Positions 24,642-34,338 of a stretch of DNA of 64,000 bases are shown here, piece by piece. The stretch spans positions 255,081-319,080 of the forward strand of contig NZ_QBFD01000022.1 of assembly GCF_003335585.1 (NCBI RefSeq), written 5' to 3'. The notes under the pieces were generated by a model, which had not been told where the DNA came from, searched no databases, and was given only the letters and a program-made list of their open reading frames with translations. The stretch comes from Sulfitobacter sp. DFL-14 (lineage in GTDB: Bacteria; Pseudomonadota; Alphaproteobacteria; Rhodobacterales; Rhodobacteraceae). The translations under genes were made by a program, and so were the position numbers. The stretch's first letter is position 1. Every line of letters begins with the position of its first letter.

Positions 24642-25463
24642 ATGAACAGACATCTGAAACACGCGCTGCCCGCCTGGGTCTGGTTCACGGGGCTGATGCT
24701 GGTCTTTGTGATCCTCTATGCGCCGATCCTGTCTGCACTGGTCTTTTCCTTCAGCGCCGACAGGTTTCCCAGCCTCGACATCACGCGGTTCAGCACGAAA
24801 TGGTATGCCCAGGTCTTTGCAGATGCCCGCGTGCTGGAGGCGTTGAAAAACAGCCTGACCATCGCGCTGAGCACGGCATTGGTGGCCACCACGCTGGGCT
24901 TTGCTGCCGCCTATGCCGATTTCCGGTTCCGGTTCTTCGGGCAGCGCATGGTGCTGGCCTTGGCGCTGCTGCCGCCGACGGTGCCGATTGTGGTGCTCAG
25001 CCTTGCCATGCTGGCGTTCTTTTCGCGGATCGGGCTGTCGGGCACGGTGGGGTCGATCATCGTCGCGCATGTGGTCGTGGCCACCCCCTTTGCCATGGCG
25101 ATCTGCCGTCTGCGGCTGGAACAGATGCCGCCAGAATATGAGACCGCCGCTCAAAACCTGGGCGCGACGCCGGGGCAGGCCCTGCGCCTGATCGTGCTGC
25201 CACATGCGGCACCTGCCATCGGGGCGGCGGCGCTGATCACCTTTGCCGTGTCGCTGGATGAATATGCCATCGCCTGGTTTGTCGGCGGGCTGGAACAGAC
25301 CGTGCCGGTGACTGTACTGAACACATTGCAAGGACAGGTCGACCCGACCATCCACGTGATCGGCACCCTGGCCTTTGCCGCCACGCTCAGCCTGGTCTTT
25401 GCCGCGCAGCTATTGCTGTTGCGCAGCACGAAATCCCACAAAAACAAGGAAGTGTCGCCATGA
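24642..25463 (+). CDS. ABC transporter permease (PotC-like)
   Basis: 273 aa, six predicted helices and the EAA motif ETAAQNLGATPGQALRLIVL. It starts 1 nt after the first permease and overlaps the ATPase gene by 4 nt. C-terminal tail basic and cytoplasmic (RSTKSHKNKEVSP). Confidence 0.9.
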   Translation: MNRHLKHALPAWVWFTGLMLVFVILYAPILSALVFSFSADRFPSLDITRFSTKWYAQVFADARVLEALKNSLTIALSTALVATTLGFAAAYADFRFRFFGQRMVLALALLPPTVPIVVLSLAMLAFFSRIGLSGTVGSIIVAHVVVATPFAMAICRLRLEQMPPEYETAAQNLGATPGQALRLIVLPHAAPAIGAAALITFAVSLDEYAIAWFVGGLEQTVPVTVLNTLQGQVDPTIHVIGTLAFAATLSLVFAAQLLLLRSTKSHKNKEVSP

Positions 25464-26560
25464 CCCAACCGCTTTTGGAATTGCACAACCTGAACAAATC
25501 CTACGGCACCTTCGAGGCCGTCAAGGACATCGACCTGAGCGTGGATGCGGGCGAGTTTCTTGCCATCATGGGCCCCTCGGGCTGCGGCAAGACAACGACA
25601 TTGCGCATGATGGCAGGGCTGGAGGACCCGACGCGCGGCGATATCCGGCTGGAGGGTCAGCAGATCAACGACCTGCCGGTCTGGCAGCGCGAGACGCCGC
25701 TGGTCTGGCAGAATCTGGCGCTGTTTCCCTACATGACCGTGCGGGAAAACGTCGAATTCGGCCTGCGCATGAAAAAGGTGCCTGCCCCCGAACGGCAACG
25801 GCGCTGTGCCGAATGGCTGGAACGGTTGGGCATTGCGGGGTTCGCCGATCGCAATGTGGCCAAGCTGTCGGGCGGACAGCGGCAGCGCGTGGCGCTGGCG
25901 CGCTCACTGGTGCTGCAGCCCAAGGTGCTGCTGCTGGATGAGCCGCTGTCGGCGCTGGATGCGCATATGTCGATCCGGATGCAGGGCGAGCTGAAGCGAT
26001 TGCAGCGCGAGCTGGGCATCACCTTTGTCTATGTGACCCACAGCCATTCGGAGGCCTTTTCGCTGGCCGACCGCGTGGTGATCATGAACACGGGCCGGAT
26101 CGAGCAGCTGGGCACCCCGCAGGATATTTTCCTGCGGCCCCGGTCGCGCTTTGTCGCGCAGTTTGTCGGCGGCATCAGCCTGTTCAGCGGCATGCTGAAA
26201 ACCACCAAAGAGGGCAATATCGGGATCGACAGCGCGGACGGGCTGCTGCAGATCGCGGACCCTGCCAGCGCGCAGGGTGGCACCAGATGCGACCTTGCGG
26301 TGCGCGCCGACCGTATCAATGTGACCACCCAGCCCGGTTGGGGCACCAACGAGGTGCCCTGCGTCCTGATGTCCGAGGAGTTTGCAGGCGCCGTCGTCAA
26401 CCTGCATCTGGAAACGGCGGCGGGCACCGGGATTGTCGCCCAGCTTCAGCAGCGCGATCTTGAGCGGCTGTCGGCACGGGCGGGGCAACAGGTCTATGCC
26501 TCCTGGCACCCCGAGGACGGGGTGCTGCTGGGGGCCCCTGCGTTGAAGGCGGTGGCGTGA
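25460..26560 (+). CDS. ABC transporter ATPase (PotA-like)
   Basis: 366 aa: Walker A GPSGCGKTTTLRMMAGLEDP, signature KLSGGQRQRVALARSL, Walker B LLLDEPLSALDAH and a C-terminal TOBE_2 domain from about residue 270. ATGA overlap with the permease and TGATG overlap with the amidase gene. Energises import in the PotDBCA-like system. Confidence 0.92.
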   Translation: MTQPLLELHNLNKSYGTFEAVKDIDLSVDAGEFLAIMGPSGCGKTTTLRMMAGLEDPTRGDIRLEGQQINDLPVWQRETPLVWQNLALFPYMTVRENVEFGLRMKKVPAPERQRRCAEWLERLGIAGFADRNVAKLSGGQRQRVALARSLVLQPKVLLLDEPLSALDAHMSIRMQGELKRLQRELGITFVYVTHSHSEAFSLADRVVIMNTGRIEQLGTPQDIFLRPRSRFVAQFVGGISLFSGMLKTTKEGNIGIDSADGLLQIADPASAQGGTRCDLAVRADRINVTTQPGWGTNEVPCVLMSEEFAGAVVNLHLETAAGTGIVAQLQQRDLERLSARAGQQVYASWHPEDGVLLGAPALKAVA

Positions 26561-27810
26561 TGGCCATGCCGCTTGACCGGGCGCTGGCTGCGGCACAGGC
26601 CGCGCCCGATGTCTTTCTGACGGTCACCGGGCAGCGCGCAAGGCGCGAGGCTGACCGCCTTGCACCAGCAAGCGGACAAGGGGCGCTTTATGGGGCCACC
26701 GTGTCGTGGAAGGACATGATCGCACTGGCTGGTGTGGTGACCACGGCGGGGTCGAAAACCCGGCTGAACACGCCTCCCGCACCCGCGGACGCCGAGGTTG
26801 TGCGCCGCGCGGCGGCGGCGGGGTTGATCACCATCGGCACCACGAACCTGTCGGAATTCGCCTTCTCCGGCATCGGCCAGAACCCGCATTTCGGCACCCC
26901 CTTGATCGCGGGGCGGGTGCCGGGCGGGTCCTCTTCGGGCGCGGCGGCATCGGTGGCGCGTGGCATGGTGCGGCTGGCGGTGGGGACCGATACTGCCGGG
27001 TCCTGCCGTGTTCCGGCGGCGTTTCACGGGCTGTTCGGGTTTCGCCCCACACGCGGGCGTTATCCGATGACGGGCGTGCTGCCGCTGGCGCCGGATTATG
27101 ACACTGTTGGGCTGATCACCGGAACTGCCCGTGATCTGCTTGATCTGGATGCGATCTTGAGCGGCGACACGGATGAACCTGAAAGCGCACCGCAAATCTG
27201 GCTGGACCAATATGCGACGACGCGGGCCACATCGGAAGTCGCCGATAGGGTGCGCAATTCAGTGGAAGCCGCGCACAGCCAAGGGTTTGCGATAGCACAC
27301 AAGCCGCGCAGCCTGCTCTCGGATGCGATGGCACTGATTGCGGCGCAGGGCTGGCCCGGCGGGGCGGATGCCGCAACACTTTACCACGACCTGGTCCAGT
27401 CGGAGGCCTTTGCGTTGGTTGACCCGCTGGTGGCCGCGCGGCTGCAGAGGGCGGCGCGGCTGTCACCTGACGAAATGGCAAAGCTCCGCACCAGCGCGGT
27501 GGATCTGCGCGGGCGCTGGCCTGCTCCCGATACCCTCATCGCCCTGCCAACCGTGCCTTTTGGCGCACCATCGGCTGAACCCTTGCTGTCCGATCCCGAA
27601 GCCTACGCGCGCATCAATCAGCAGGCGCTGAGCCTGACCATGCCCGCCAGCCTGCTGGACCTGCCCGCCGTCACGCTGCCCGTCGGGCAGACCGCTGCGG
27701 GGCAATGGATCGGCCTGCAACTGGTCGGCGCGCCTTATTCAGACCGCGCGCTGTTGATGGCCGCCTGCAAGCTGGAACGCTCCCTTGAACTGAAAGGACT
27801 TTGCCCATGA
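26560..27810 (+). CDS. Amidase signature family enzyme
   Basis: 416 aa cytoplasmic amidohydrolase. The Ser-cisSer-Lys triad is visible: K51 in TVSWKDM, cis-Ser S124 in PGGSSSGAAA and nucleophile S148 in GTDTAGSCRVPAAFHG. The ATG at 26560 overlaps the ATPase stop; a GTG one codon earlier is possible. Presumably hydrolyses the imported amide or its product, releasing ammonia for assimilation. Confidence 0.88.
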   Translation: MAMPLDRALAAAQAAPDVFLTVTGQRARREADRLAPASGQGALYGATVSWKDMIALAGVVTTAGSKTRLNTPPAPADAEVVRRAAAAGLITIGTTNLSEFAFSGIGQNPHFGTPLIAGRVPGGSSSGAAASVARGMVRLAVGTDTAGSCRVPAAFHGLFGFRPTRGRYPMTGVLPLAPDYDTVGLITGTARDLLDLDAILSGDTDEPESAPQIWLDQYATTRATSEVADRVRNSVEAAHSQGFAIAHKPRSLLSDAMALIAAQGWPGGADAATLYHDLVQSEAFALVDPLVAARLQRAARLSPDEMAKLRTSAVDLRGRWPAPDTLIALPTVPFGAPSAEPLLSDPEAYARINQQALSLTMPASLLDLPAVTLPVGQTAAGQWIGLQLVGAPYSDRALLMAACKLERSLELKGLCP

Positions 27811-28706
27811 TCCGCAATCCGATCCCCTGGCCCAATGGCGCGCGCTGCGCCTGTGCCATCACCTTTGACGTCGATGCCGACAGCCTGATCCACATCGCGC
27901 GTCCCGCCGACAGTCACCGGCGGTTGTACCCCATCAGCATGGGCCGCTATGGCCCCAACGCCGGGGTGCCGCGGATTCTGGAAACCTATCGCCGGCTGGG
28001 GCTGAAGCAATCGTTCTTCATGCCCGGCTGGGTGATGGAAACCTATCCCGAAACCGTCGAGGCGATTCTGAAAGACGGCCATGAAATCGGGTTGCATGGC
28101 TATCTGCACGAGGACCCTGCCGAGATGTCGGACACCGAGCAGACCTGTTGGTTCGAACGCGCGCTCGACGTTCACAAAGGCGCCACCGGCCAGAGCCCGC
28201 GCGGCTACCGCGCGCCGGTCTACAACGTCACGCCAAAGGTCATCGATCTGGCCATCGCCCATGGGCTGACCTATGATTCATCCATGATGGCCGACGACCT
28301 GCCCTATGTCCTGTCCGCGGCCAAAGGGGATCTGATCGAAGTCCCGGTCCACTGGGGCAGCGACGACTGGCCCCCCTTCGCCCATTATGCCGAGATCGGC
28401 TATATGATGCCCGTGATGAGCCCCGCGCAGGGGCTGGAAGCCTCTTTTGCCGAGTTCGAGGCGCAATATGAGGCGGGCGGATTATGGGTCGGCATCTGGC
28501 ACCCGTTCCTGACCGGGCGGCTGGCGCGCTGGCGGGTGGTGGAACGCTGGCTGGAGACCGTTCTGTCCCGCCCCGATGTCTGGTTCGCCCCGCTGGAAGA
28601 CATTGCCGCACATGTCCGGCAATTGCGCGACTGTGGCACCTGGACACCGCATGTGGAACCGGCAGCGCCCTACCCCTCAGCCGTCTTTCAAGGAGTATCA
28701 AGATGA
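27807..28706 (+). CDS. Polysaccharide deacetylase-fold hydrolase (PuuE-like)
   Basis: 299 aa NodB-fold enzyme. Metal-binding and catalytic positions are seen in CAITFDVDADS (Asp pair), EIGLHGYLHEDP (two His) and RGYRAPVYNV. No signal peptide, so it acts in the cytoplasm, more like PuuE-type allantoinases and related C-N hydrolases than cell-wall deacetylases. ATGA overlaps on both sides tie it to the amidase and the DUF1989 gene. Substrate unknown. Confidence 0.82.
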   Translation: MIRNPIPWPNGARCACAITFDVDADSLIHIARPADSHRRLYPISMGRYGPNAGVPRILETYRRLGLKQSFFMPGWVMETYPETVEAILKDGHEIGLHGYLHEDPAEMSDTEQTCWFERALDVHKGATGQSPRGYRAPVYNVTPKVIDLAIAHGLTYDSSMMADDLPYVLSAAKGDLIEVPVHWGSDDWPPFAHYAEIGYMMPVMSPAQGLEASFAEFEAQYEAGGLWVGIWHPFLTGRLARWRVVERWLETVLSRPDVWFAPLEDIAAHVRQLRDCGTWTPHVEPAAPYPSAVFQGVSR

Positions 28707-29398
28707 GCGATTTCCCCCTTCCCTTCGACCCCGCCCGCCCCGATGGCAGCAACCCCTCGGCCAGTGAGACATTGGGTGATCTGGGCCATCCGCATCTGGA
28801 TATTGTCTATGACGTACCGGCACGTCAGGGCCGCGCCATCCATGTGAAACAAGGGCAGATGCTGAAGGTCACCAACACCCACGGCAGTCAGGTGGCGGAT
28901 TTCTGGGCCTTCAGCTCCGCCGACCCCGGCGAGCATCTGTCGATGGAGCATATGCGCCCGAACCTGCGCAAACTCTGCCCCTCTGCCGGTGATGCGCTGG
29001 TGACCAACCGCAGGCGGGCGATCCTGACGTTGGTCTCTGACAGTTCCGAGGGGGTGCATGACACGCTTGTCGCCTCTTGCGACATTCACCGCTATCACGA
29101 ACTGGGTCATCAGGGGTATCATGACAATTGCACCGACAATCTGCGCATGGCCCTGGCGGCGATTGGCCTGGCCCTGCCGCAGGTGCCCTGCCCGTTCAAT
29201 CTGTGGATGAACACGCCTGCCCGTCCAGGGGGCGCGATGGTCTGGCTGCCGCCGGTCTCGCGGGCCGGTGACGCGGTTACCTTTCGGGCCGAGATGGACC
29301 TGATCGCCGTGGTCTCCGCCTGTCCGATGGATCTGTTGCCGATCAATGGCGCAGATGCGGTGCCGCGCAGCCTGTCGGTGACCGTCTCGGCCGCCTGA
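28703..29398 (+). CDS. DUF1989 / urea carboxylase-associated family protein
   Basis: 231 aa. Features of the urea amidolyase-associated family are VTNTHGSQVADFWAFSSADP, the Cys/His region VASCDIHRYHELG and CPFNLWMNTPARPGGAMVWL near the end. Such proteins accompany urea carboxylase and other nitrogen-release operons; the biochemical role was never clear to me. Last gene of the PotD-type operon. Confidence 0.85.
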   Translation: MSDFPLPFDPARPDGSNPSASETLGDLGHPHLDIVYDVPARQGRAIHVKQGQMLKVTNTHGSQVADFWAFSSADPGEHLSMEHMRPNLRKLCPSAGDALVTNRRRAILTLVSDSSEGVHDTLVASCDIHRYHELGHQGYHDNCTDNLRMALAAIGLALPQVPCPFNLWMNTPARPGGAMVWLPPVSRAGDAVTFRAEMDLIAVVSACPMDLLPINGADAVPRSLSVTVSAA

Positions 29399-29399
29399 T

Positions 29400-30278
29400 T
29401 CAGCTTTGCTGGCGCAACCAGTCCAACAGTTGCGCCAGCCGGGCCTGATCGGGGTGGGTGGGCAGGAACACCGCCCAATAGGTCAGGCCGGGCAAGGCGA
29501 TCTCGGAGAGTTGCACAAGCTGACCGGTGTTGAGCAGATCCGCCACCAGAAGCTGCGAGGCCAGCACCGCGCCTTGCCCTGACACCGCCGCGTCAATCGC
29601 GTGGATCTCTTCGGAGAAGGTCTGGGCCACAGCGGGCAGTGATGCCCTGACGCCTGCGCGGGCGTGCCAGCGCTGCCAGCTGGGCGCATTCTGCGAGGCG
29701 GATTTCCAGCGGTAGTCCAGCAAGGGCAGCGACAAAAGATCATCCGGGGTCAGCGGCAGGTTCACCAGATCCGGCGCACAGACCGGAATGATCGCATCGT
29801 CAAACAGCCGGTGCCATTCCGCCCGGTCATCGGGCTGGCCCGCATAGCGGATTGCCATGTCGATATCCGAGGCATGCAGATCAGCGGGCAGGTCGGCGGC
29901 CTCTACCGTGATCTTCAGCCCCGTTTCTGCACGCAGGCGCGGCAGGCGCGCCATCAGCCAGCGGCTGGCAAAGGCCATGGTCACCGAGAGGCGCAGCGGT
30001 GTTTCAGCGGCGATAACGGCCAGTTGGTCGATTGTGCCTGCAATCTGGTCCAGCGCCTGGCGCAGCACCGGAAACAGCTTTTCCCCCGCCGCCGTCAGGC
30101 GCACGGGCCGGGGAAAGCGGTGGAACAATGTCACCCCCAGAATGGCTTCCAATTGGCGCACCTGATGGCTGATCGCGGTCGGCGTCAGGCCCAGTTCCTC
30201 TGCCGCATCGGCAAAATGCAGATGCCGGGCAGCGGCCTCAAAGGCGCGCAGGGCGTGTAAAGGTGGCAGTTTGCGCAT
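29400..30278 (-). CDS. LysR family regulator (GcvA-like), divergent from azoreductase
   Basis: 292 aa, winged helix KLPPLHALRAFEAAARHLHF and AAEELGLTPTAISHQVRQLE, then effector domain. It is transcribed away from the azoreductase gene across 122 bp and ends 1 nt from the DUF1989 stop. Likely controls the azoreductase; LysR regulators commonly sit beside flavin oxidoreductases. Confidence 0.9.
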   Translation of the reverse strand: MRKLPPLHALRAFEAAARHLHFADAAEELGLTPTAISHQVRQLEAILGVTLFHRFPRPVRLTAAGEKLFPVLRQALDQIAGTIDQLAVIAAETPLRLSVTMAFASRWLMARLPRLRAETGLKITVEAADLPADLHASDIDMAIRYAGQPDDRAEWHRLFDDAIIPVCAPDLVNLPLTPDDLLSLPLLDYRWKSASQNAPSWQRWHARAGVRASLPAVAQTFSEEIHAIDAAVSGQGAVLASQLLVADLLNTGQLVQLSEIALPGLTYWAVFLPTHPDQARLAQLLDWLRQQS

Positions 30279-30400
30279 GGTCGTCCCGCAGGGTGAATCT
30301 CATTCATCTTATGCCTGAAATATTCGCTTTGGCCAAAGGTTTTGGCCACTGCTACCTCCTGCTGCGACGGGGCCACACCGGCCCCACAGAGGAGAACACC

Positions 30401-31111
30401 ATGACCACCCTGCTTCGTATCGACGCCAGCGCACAGCTGGAAGACCGCTCGCTGACCCGCATGTTGACCGGGCTGTTCACGAGCGAATTTCTGGCCGCGA
30501 ACCCGGATGCCAATGTGATCACCCGCGACATCGGGCAAGACCCGGTTCCGGCGATTGATCACCGGTTTATCCACGCGGCCTTTACCCCGCCCGAGGCCCG
30601 CGAAGACTGGATGGCCGAGCGGCTGGCCTTGTCGGACCGGCTGATCGACGAGGTCGAAGCCGCGGATATCATCCTGCTGGGCGCGCCGATGTACAACTAT
30701 GGGATGCCTGCCGCGCTGAAGGGCTGGATTGATCACATTGCCCGGATCGGGCGGACCTTCTCTTTCGATCTGGCGCGGGGTGACGTGCCGATCGAGCCGA
30801 TCCTGCAGGGCAAGCAACTGGTCGTCCTGTCATCGCGCGGCGAGTTCGGGTTTGAACCCGGCGGGCCACGGGCGCATCTGAACGCGCTGGACCCCGCGAT
30901 TGCCGCCTGCGCGCATTATCTTGGGGTGAATGCGGCGGATATCCAGACAATTGCCATCGAGTACCAGGAGTTCAAGGATGCCCGTCATGCGCGCTCCGTG
31001 GCCACGGCAAAAGAGGCGGCGCGCGCCCTGGCGCAGCGGTTCGGGCAGGCAACCGGCAAGGCGCCAGGTATCAGCTATCGCGCAGAACCGGCCTTGGTGT
31101 CACATTGCTGA
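30401..31111 (+). CDS. azoR: FMN-dependent NADH-azoreductase (AzoR-like)
   Basis: 236 aa flavodoxin-like quinone/azo reductase. Motifs: LLRIDASAQLEDRSLTR at the phosphate site and LGAPMYNYGMPAALKGWIDH, typical of AzoR, then GRTFSFD. ATG 30401 follows GAGGAG. Reduces quinones or azo compounds with NADH in the cytoplasm. Slightly longer than the usual 200-residue enzyme because of a C-terminal extension. Confidence 0.88.
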   Translation: MTTLLRIDASAQLEDRSLTRMLTGLFTSEFLAANPDANVITRDIGQDPVPAIDHRFIHAAFTPPEAREDWMAERLALSDRLIDEVEAADIILLGAPMYNYGMPAALKGWIDHIARIGRTFSFDLARGDVPIEPILQGKQLVVLSSRGEFGFEPGGPRAHLNALDPAIAACAHYLGVNAADIQTIAIEYQEFKDARHARSVATAKEAARALAQRFGQATGKAPGISYRAEPALVSHC

Positions 31112-31127
31112 CCCGTCTCACCGGAGC
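31103..31127 (+). repeat. Dispersed intergenic repeat 3, copy A
   Basis: 25 nt overlapping the azoR stop, matching 38207-38231 at 22 of 25 positions with shared block GCTGACCCG. Both copies occur just after the end of a gene. Confidence 0.55.
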
Positions 31128-31180
31128 AGCCCGCGATCTGGAGGTTCGGAAGGCGCCCTTCTGAACTTTGGAGGCGCAGC

Positions 31181-31212
31181 ACAAGCCGGGCCCTCGCCTG
31201 CCCGGGTCGGGC
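31181..31212 (+). repeat. Dispersed intergenic repeat 2, copy B
   Basis: Inverted relative to 1894-1925, 26 of 32 positions shared. It sits 2 nt from the stop codon of the converging ATPase gene and may act in 3'-end formation. Confidence 0.45.
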
Positions 31213-31214
31213 CG

Positions 31215-31976
31215 TCAGGCCAGCGCCCGATCCGCAGGTCCATCCACGATCATCACCGGGCAGCCGCGCGAGCAATGTTCGACGCGACTGTCGATCCCAT
31301 AAAGACGACGGATCAGGGCGGGCGTGAGCACTTCGAGCGTGGGGCCGCTGGCGAGGATCCGGCCCTCGCCCAGCGCCAGTGTCGCGGCGCAGCACCGCAT
31401 CGCCTGATTGAGGTCATGCAGCGCCAGGATCATCACGGCTCCGGTTTCTTCGGCATATTGCCGCAGTGTTTCCAGCACCTCGTACTGGCGGTTGAGGTCA
31501 AGCGCCGAGGTCGGCTCGTCCATCAGCACCACCTTGGGGCCGTTGACCAGCGCCTGGGCGATGGAGACCGACTGCCGCTGACCACCCGAAAGATCGGGCA
31601 GTTGCTGGTCCGCCAGGTGGGAGATCCCGAAACGGTGCAGGACCGCGTCGACGGCGCGGAATTCATCGGCGGACAGACGCCAGCCGCCACGATCCTGTTT
31701 CAGCGCCAGGATGATGGATTCATAGACGGTGAGTGCCGCAGACATCCCTGTGTCCTGCGGCATGTAGCGCAGCTCATGGGGTTCCGCCCCCGTCAGCCGC
31801 ACCCGGCCCGCGCCGCGCAGATGCCCGGCGATCCGGCGGAACAGCGTTGATTTGCCGGCGGCATTTGCCCCCACAAGGGCGGTCAGCGCCCCGCCTTGCA
31901 CGGGGGCAGAGACGTCTGTGAGGATGTCGCGCCGCCCGTAGCGTGCGCCGATGTGGTCCAGTGTCAGGCTTACCAT
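31215..31976 (-). CDS. Iron-complex ABC transporter ATPase (FepC/FecE-like)
   Basis: 253 aa: Walker A GANAAGKSTLFRRIAG, signature DLSGGQRQSVSIAQAL, Walker B VVLMDEPTSALD, H-loop ALHDLNQAM. Overlaps the permease gene by 7 nt. Cytoplasmic motor for ferric-siderophore or haem-type uptake. Confidence 0.92.
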   Translation of the reverse strand: MVSLTLDHIGARYGRRDILTDVSAPVQGGALTALVGANAAGKSTLFRRIAGHLRGAGRVRLTGAEPHELRYMPQDTGMSAALTVYESIILALKQDRGGWRLSADEFRAVDAVLHRFGISHLADQQLPDLSGGQRQSVSIAQALVNGPKVVLMDEPTSALDLNRQYEVLETLRQYAEETGAVMILALHDLNQAMRCCAATLALGEGRILASGPTLEVLTPALIRRLYGIDSRVEHCSRGCPVMIVDGPADRALA

Positions 31977-33037
31977 GATTTGCGTCCTTTCGTCAGGATC
32001 AGCGCGGCAAAGAACGGCACGCCCACCAGCGCGGTGATGATGCCGATGGGCAGGACAGCCCCCGGCAGCAGCGCCTTGGACAGCACCGAGGTGGCCGATA
32101 GGATCACCGCCCCCGACAGCATCGCGCCGGGCAGGAAAAACCGCTGATCCTCGCCCAGCAGCAGCCGCGCCACATGGGGCCCGACGATACCGATGAAGCC
32201 AATGGTGCCGACAAAGCTGACCGGCACGGCAGCGAGGATGGAGACCAGCACCAGCGCCTCAAGCCGCAGCCGTTTCACGGGCACGCCCATGGCCGCCGCC
32301 CGGACCTCGCCCAGCCGGATCGCCGTCAGCGCCCAGGCGCGGCGGGCAAAGAGCGGGGTGCAGATGCACAGGATGATGGCGGTGATAGCGACCTTGCCCC
32401 ATGTCGCCTTGGTCAGGCTGCCCATGGTCCAGAAGACCACCGCCGACAGCGCCTGTTCGGAGGCGAAATATTGCAGCAGCGCCAGTGCCGCGTTGAAAGT
32501 GAACACCAGCGCGATGCCCAGCAGGATGATGGTTTCCGTGGTCACGCCGCGCAGGGTCGACAGGCCGAAGATCAACATGGAGGCGGCCATTGCCATGGCA
32601 AAGGCATTGATCGGCACCATCAGCGACACCGCGCCGGGAAACAGCGCCACACCCAGCACCATCGCGAGCGCCGCGCCAAAGCTGGCCGCCGCCGACAGGC
32701 CCAGCGTGAACGGGCTGGCCAGCGGGTTGGCCAGAATGGTCTGCATCTGCGCGCCGGCCAGCGACAGGCTGGCCCCCACCGTCACCGCAAGCAGCGCCAT
32801 GGGCATGCGGATGTCCCAGACCACCACGCGCATCTGCACATCGGCGGCCCCGGGCGCAAAGATCGTCTGCAACACCTCCCACACGGCATAGCGTGCAGGC
32901 CCCAGCGACACGTCCACTGCCACCGACAGCACCAGGGCGATACTCAGCCCGCCCAGAATGGCGATGCGGCGGGTGGCCATCCCGCGATAGCTTTGTGCGC
33001 CTGCGGGCCTTGGGGCATCTGCGTCTGCAATGGTCAT
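31970..33037 (-). CDS. Iron-complex ABC transporter permease (FecCD family)
   Basis: 355 aa, about ten membrane helices. FecCD hallmarks: LANPLASPFTLGLSAAASFG, FVGTIGFIGIVGPHVARLLL and the C-terminal GVPFFAALILTKGRKSW. Single permease, therefore expected to homodimerise. Sits between the binding-protein and ATPase genes. Confidence 0.92.
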   Translation of the reverse strand: MTIADADAPRPAGAQSYRGMATRRIAILGGLSIALVLSVAVDVSLGPARYAVWEVLQTIFAPGAADVQMRVVVWDIRMPMALLAVTVGASLSLAGAQMQTILANPLASPFTLGLSAAASFGAALAMVLGVALFPGAVSLMVPINAFAMAMAASMLIFGLSTLRGVTTETIILLGIALVFTFNAALALLQYFASEQALSAVVFWTMGSLTKATWGKVAITAIILCICTPLFARRAWALTAIRLGEVRAAAMGVPVKRLRLEALVLVSILAAVPVSFVGTIGFIGIVGPHVARLLLGEDQRFFLPGAMLSGAVILSATSVLSKALLPGAVLPIGIITALVGVPFFAALILTKGRKSW

Positions 33038-33097
33038 GATCTCTCCAACTGCAAGTGGCGGCCCGTCCGGGGCCGCCTTGCTGTGACAGTGACGGGG

Positions 33098-34234
33098 TCA
33101 GTTGGTCGCGGCGCCATCCAGCGACACCCAGTAGCCGGGGCTGTAATCCACCGGCAGGAAGCGTTCGTGCAATTCCTTCAGCGTCGCTTCGGGATCAAGG
33201 TCGGCGAACAACTCGGGGTGAAGCCATGTGGCCAGCCGCTGCACGGCGACAAAGCTGTAGGGCGAGTTGTAGAACTGGTGCCAGATGCCGTGGACCTGTC
33301 CGTTGTTCACGGCTTTCACACCGGTATAGGCGGGACGTTCCATCAGCGCCGCCAGCTTGCGCTTGGCCTCATCCACGTCAGAGCCCGGCCCCATGCCGAT
33401 CCAGGCACCACCGGGCACATAAGCCTCCCAGTTGCCGCCGGTGACCACGATCTGATCCGGGTCAGAGGCGATGACCTGCTCGGCGTTCACGGTGCCAAAG
33501 GTGCCGGGGATGAATTCGGAGCCCATGTTGGTGCCCCCCGCCAGTTCCACGAAACGGCCAAAGTTGCCGTTCCCGAAGGACATGCAGCAATCTTCGGTGT
33601 AACCGCCTGCACGCTCGACAAAGACCAGCGGGCGCTGCAAATCCGTTTGGGCGGCGATCACATCGGTCACGCGGGCGATCTGCTCTTCGTAAAAGGTCTC
33701 GAATTCTGCGGCTTTTTCTTCCTTGCCGAACAGCTGCCCGATGATCTCCATGGATTGCGCCGTATGCTCGAACGGCTTTTCACGAAAATCGACGTAGACA
33801 ATCGGGATGCCGACCTTGGCCAGCTTCTCCTCGTAGCCGGCCTCGTCGGTCGCGGCCTTGGATTCAAGGTTCATGATCAGCACATCGGGGTTCAGCGAGA
33901 CCGCCTGTTCGATGTCGAACGACCCGTCCTTGAAGCCGCCAAAGGTGGGGATATCCGCCATTTGCGGGAATTTCCGGGCGTAGATGTCATAAGTTTCCGG
34001 CGAGGCTTCCTGAAAATCGTCACGCCAGCCGACCACGCGCTGAAAGGGGTTTTCGGTGTCCAGAACGGCGGTAAAGAACACCTGACGGCCCTCGCCCAGG
34101 ATCACACGTTCGACCGGTGCGTCGACGGTGACTTCGCGGCCTGCAATGTCGGTCACGGTGACGGGATCGGCTTGCACAAGGCTGGCTGCGAAAAGGCTCA
34201 GCGCACATGCGCCGAGGAAGGGTTGAAAGGTCAT
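33098..34234 (-). CDS. Iron-complex ABC transporter substrate-binding protein
   Basis: 378 aa with a Sec signal peptide ending near VQA/DP at residue 22. Type III binding fold: [20 protein letters not shown] at the start and [20 protein letters not shown] mid-protein. A Cys pair (DCCMSF) near residue 215 is unusual. Ligand is probably a ferric siderophore or haem; no biosynthesis or receptor gene is near to narrow it down. Confidence 0.9.
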   Translation of the reverse strand: MTFQPFLGACALSLFAASLVQADPVTVTDIAGREVTVDAPVERVILGEGRQVFFTAVLDTENPFQRVVGWRDDFQEASPETYDIYARKFPQMADIPTFGGFKDGSFDIEQAVSLNPDVLIMNLESKAATDEAGYEEKLAKVGIPIVYVDFREKPFEHTAQSMEIIGQLFGKEEKAAEFETFYEEQIARVTDVIAAQTDLQRPLVFVERAGGYTEDCCMSFGNGNFGRFVELAGGTNMGSEFIPGTFGTVNAEQVIASDPDQIVVTGGNWEAYVPGGAWIGMGPGSDVDEAKRKLAALMERPAYTGVKAVNNGQVHGIWHQFYNSPYSFVAVQRLATWLHPELFADLDPEATLKELHERFLPVDYSPGYWVSLDGAATN

Positions 34235-34279
34235 GGGATGCTCCTTGGAAGGGTCTCTCAGGTTCGCCTATTATTTCCC

Positions 34280-34302
34280 ACTTTTTCAGTCAACTAAAAA
34301 GT
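34280..34302 (-). promoter_or_regulatory. Possible iron-responsive operator before the binding-protein gene
   Basis: ACTTTTT at 34280-34286 and AAAAAGT at 34296-34302 form an inverted repeat in an AT-rich stretch 46 bp before the gene. Position and composition suit a Fur/Irr/RirA-type site, but it does not fully match a consensus I know. Confidence 0.4.
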
Positions 34303-34338
34303 CGACAAATTTACTCTGTTAAGCCAGGACGCGCCGAT

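Noticed and set aside
32174-34297. 707-codon plus-strand ORF opposite the iron transporter
   Set aside because: Crosses two real genes in antisense; His/Gln/Asp-rich composition typical of shadow frames.
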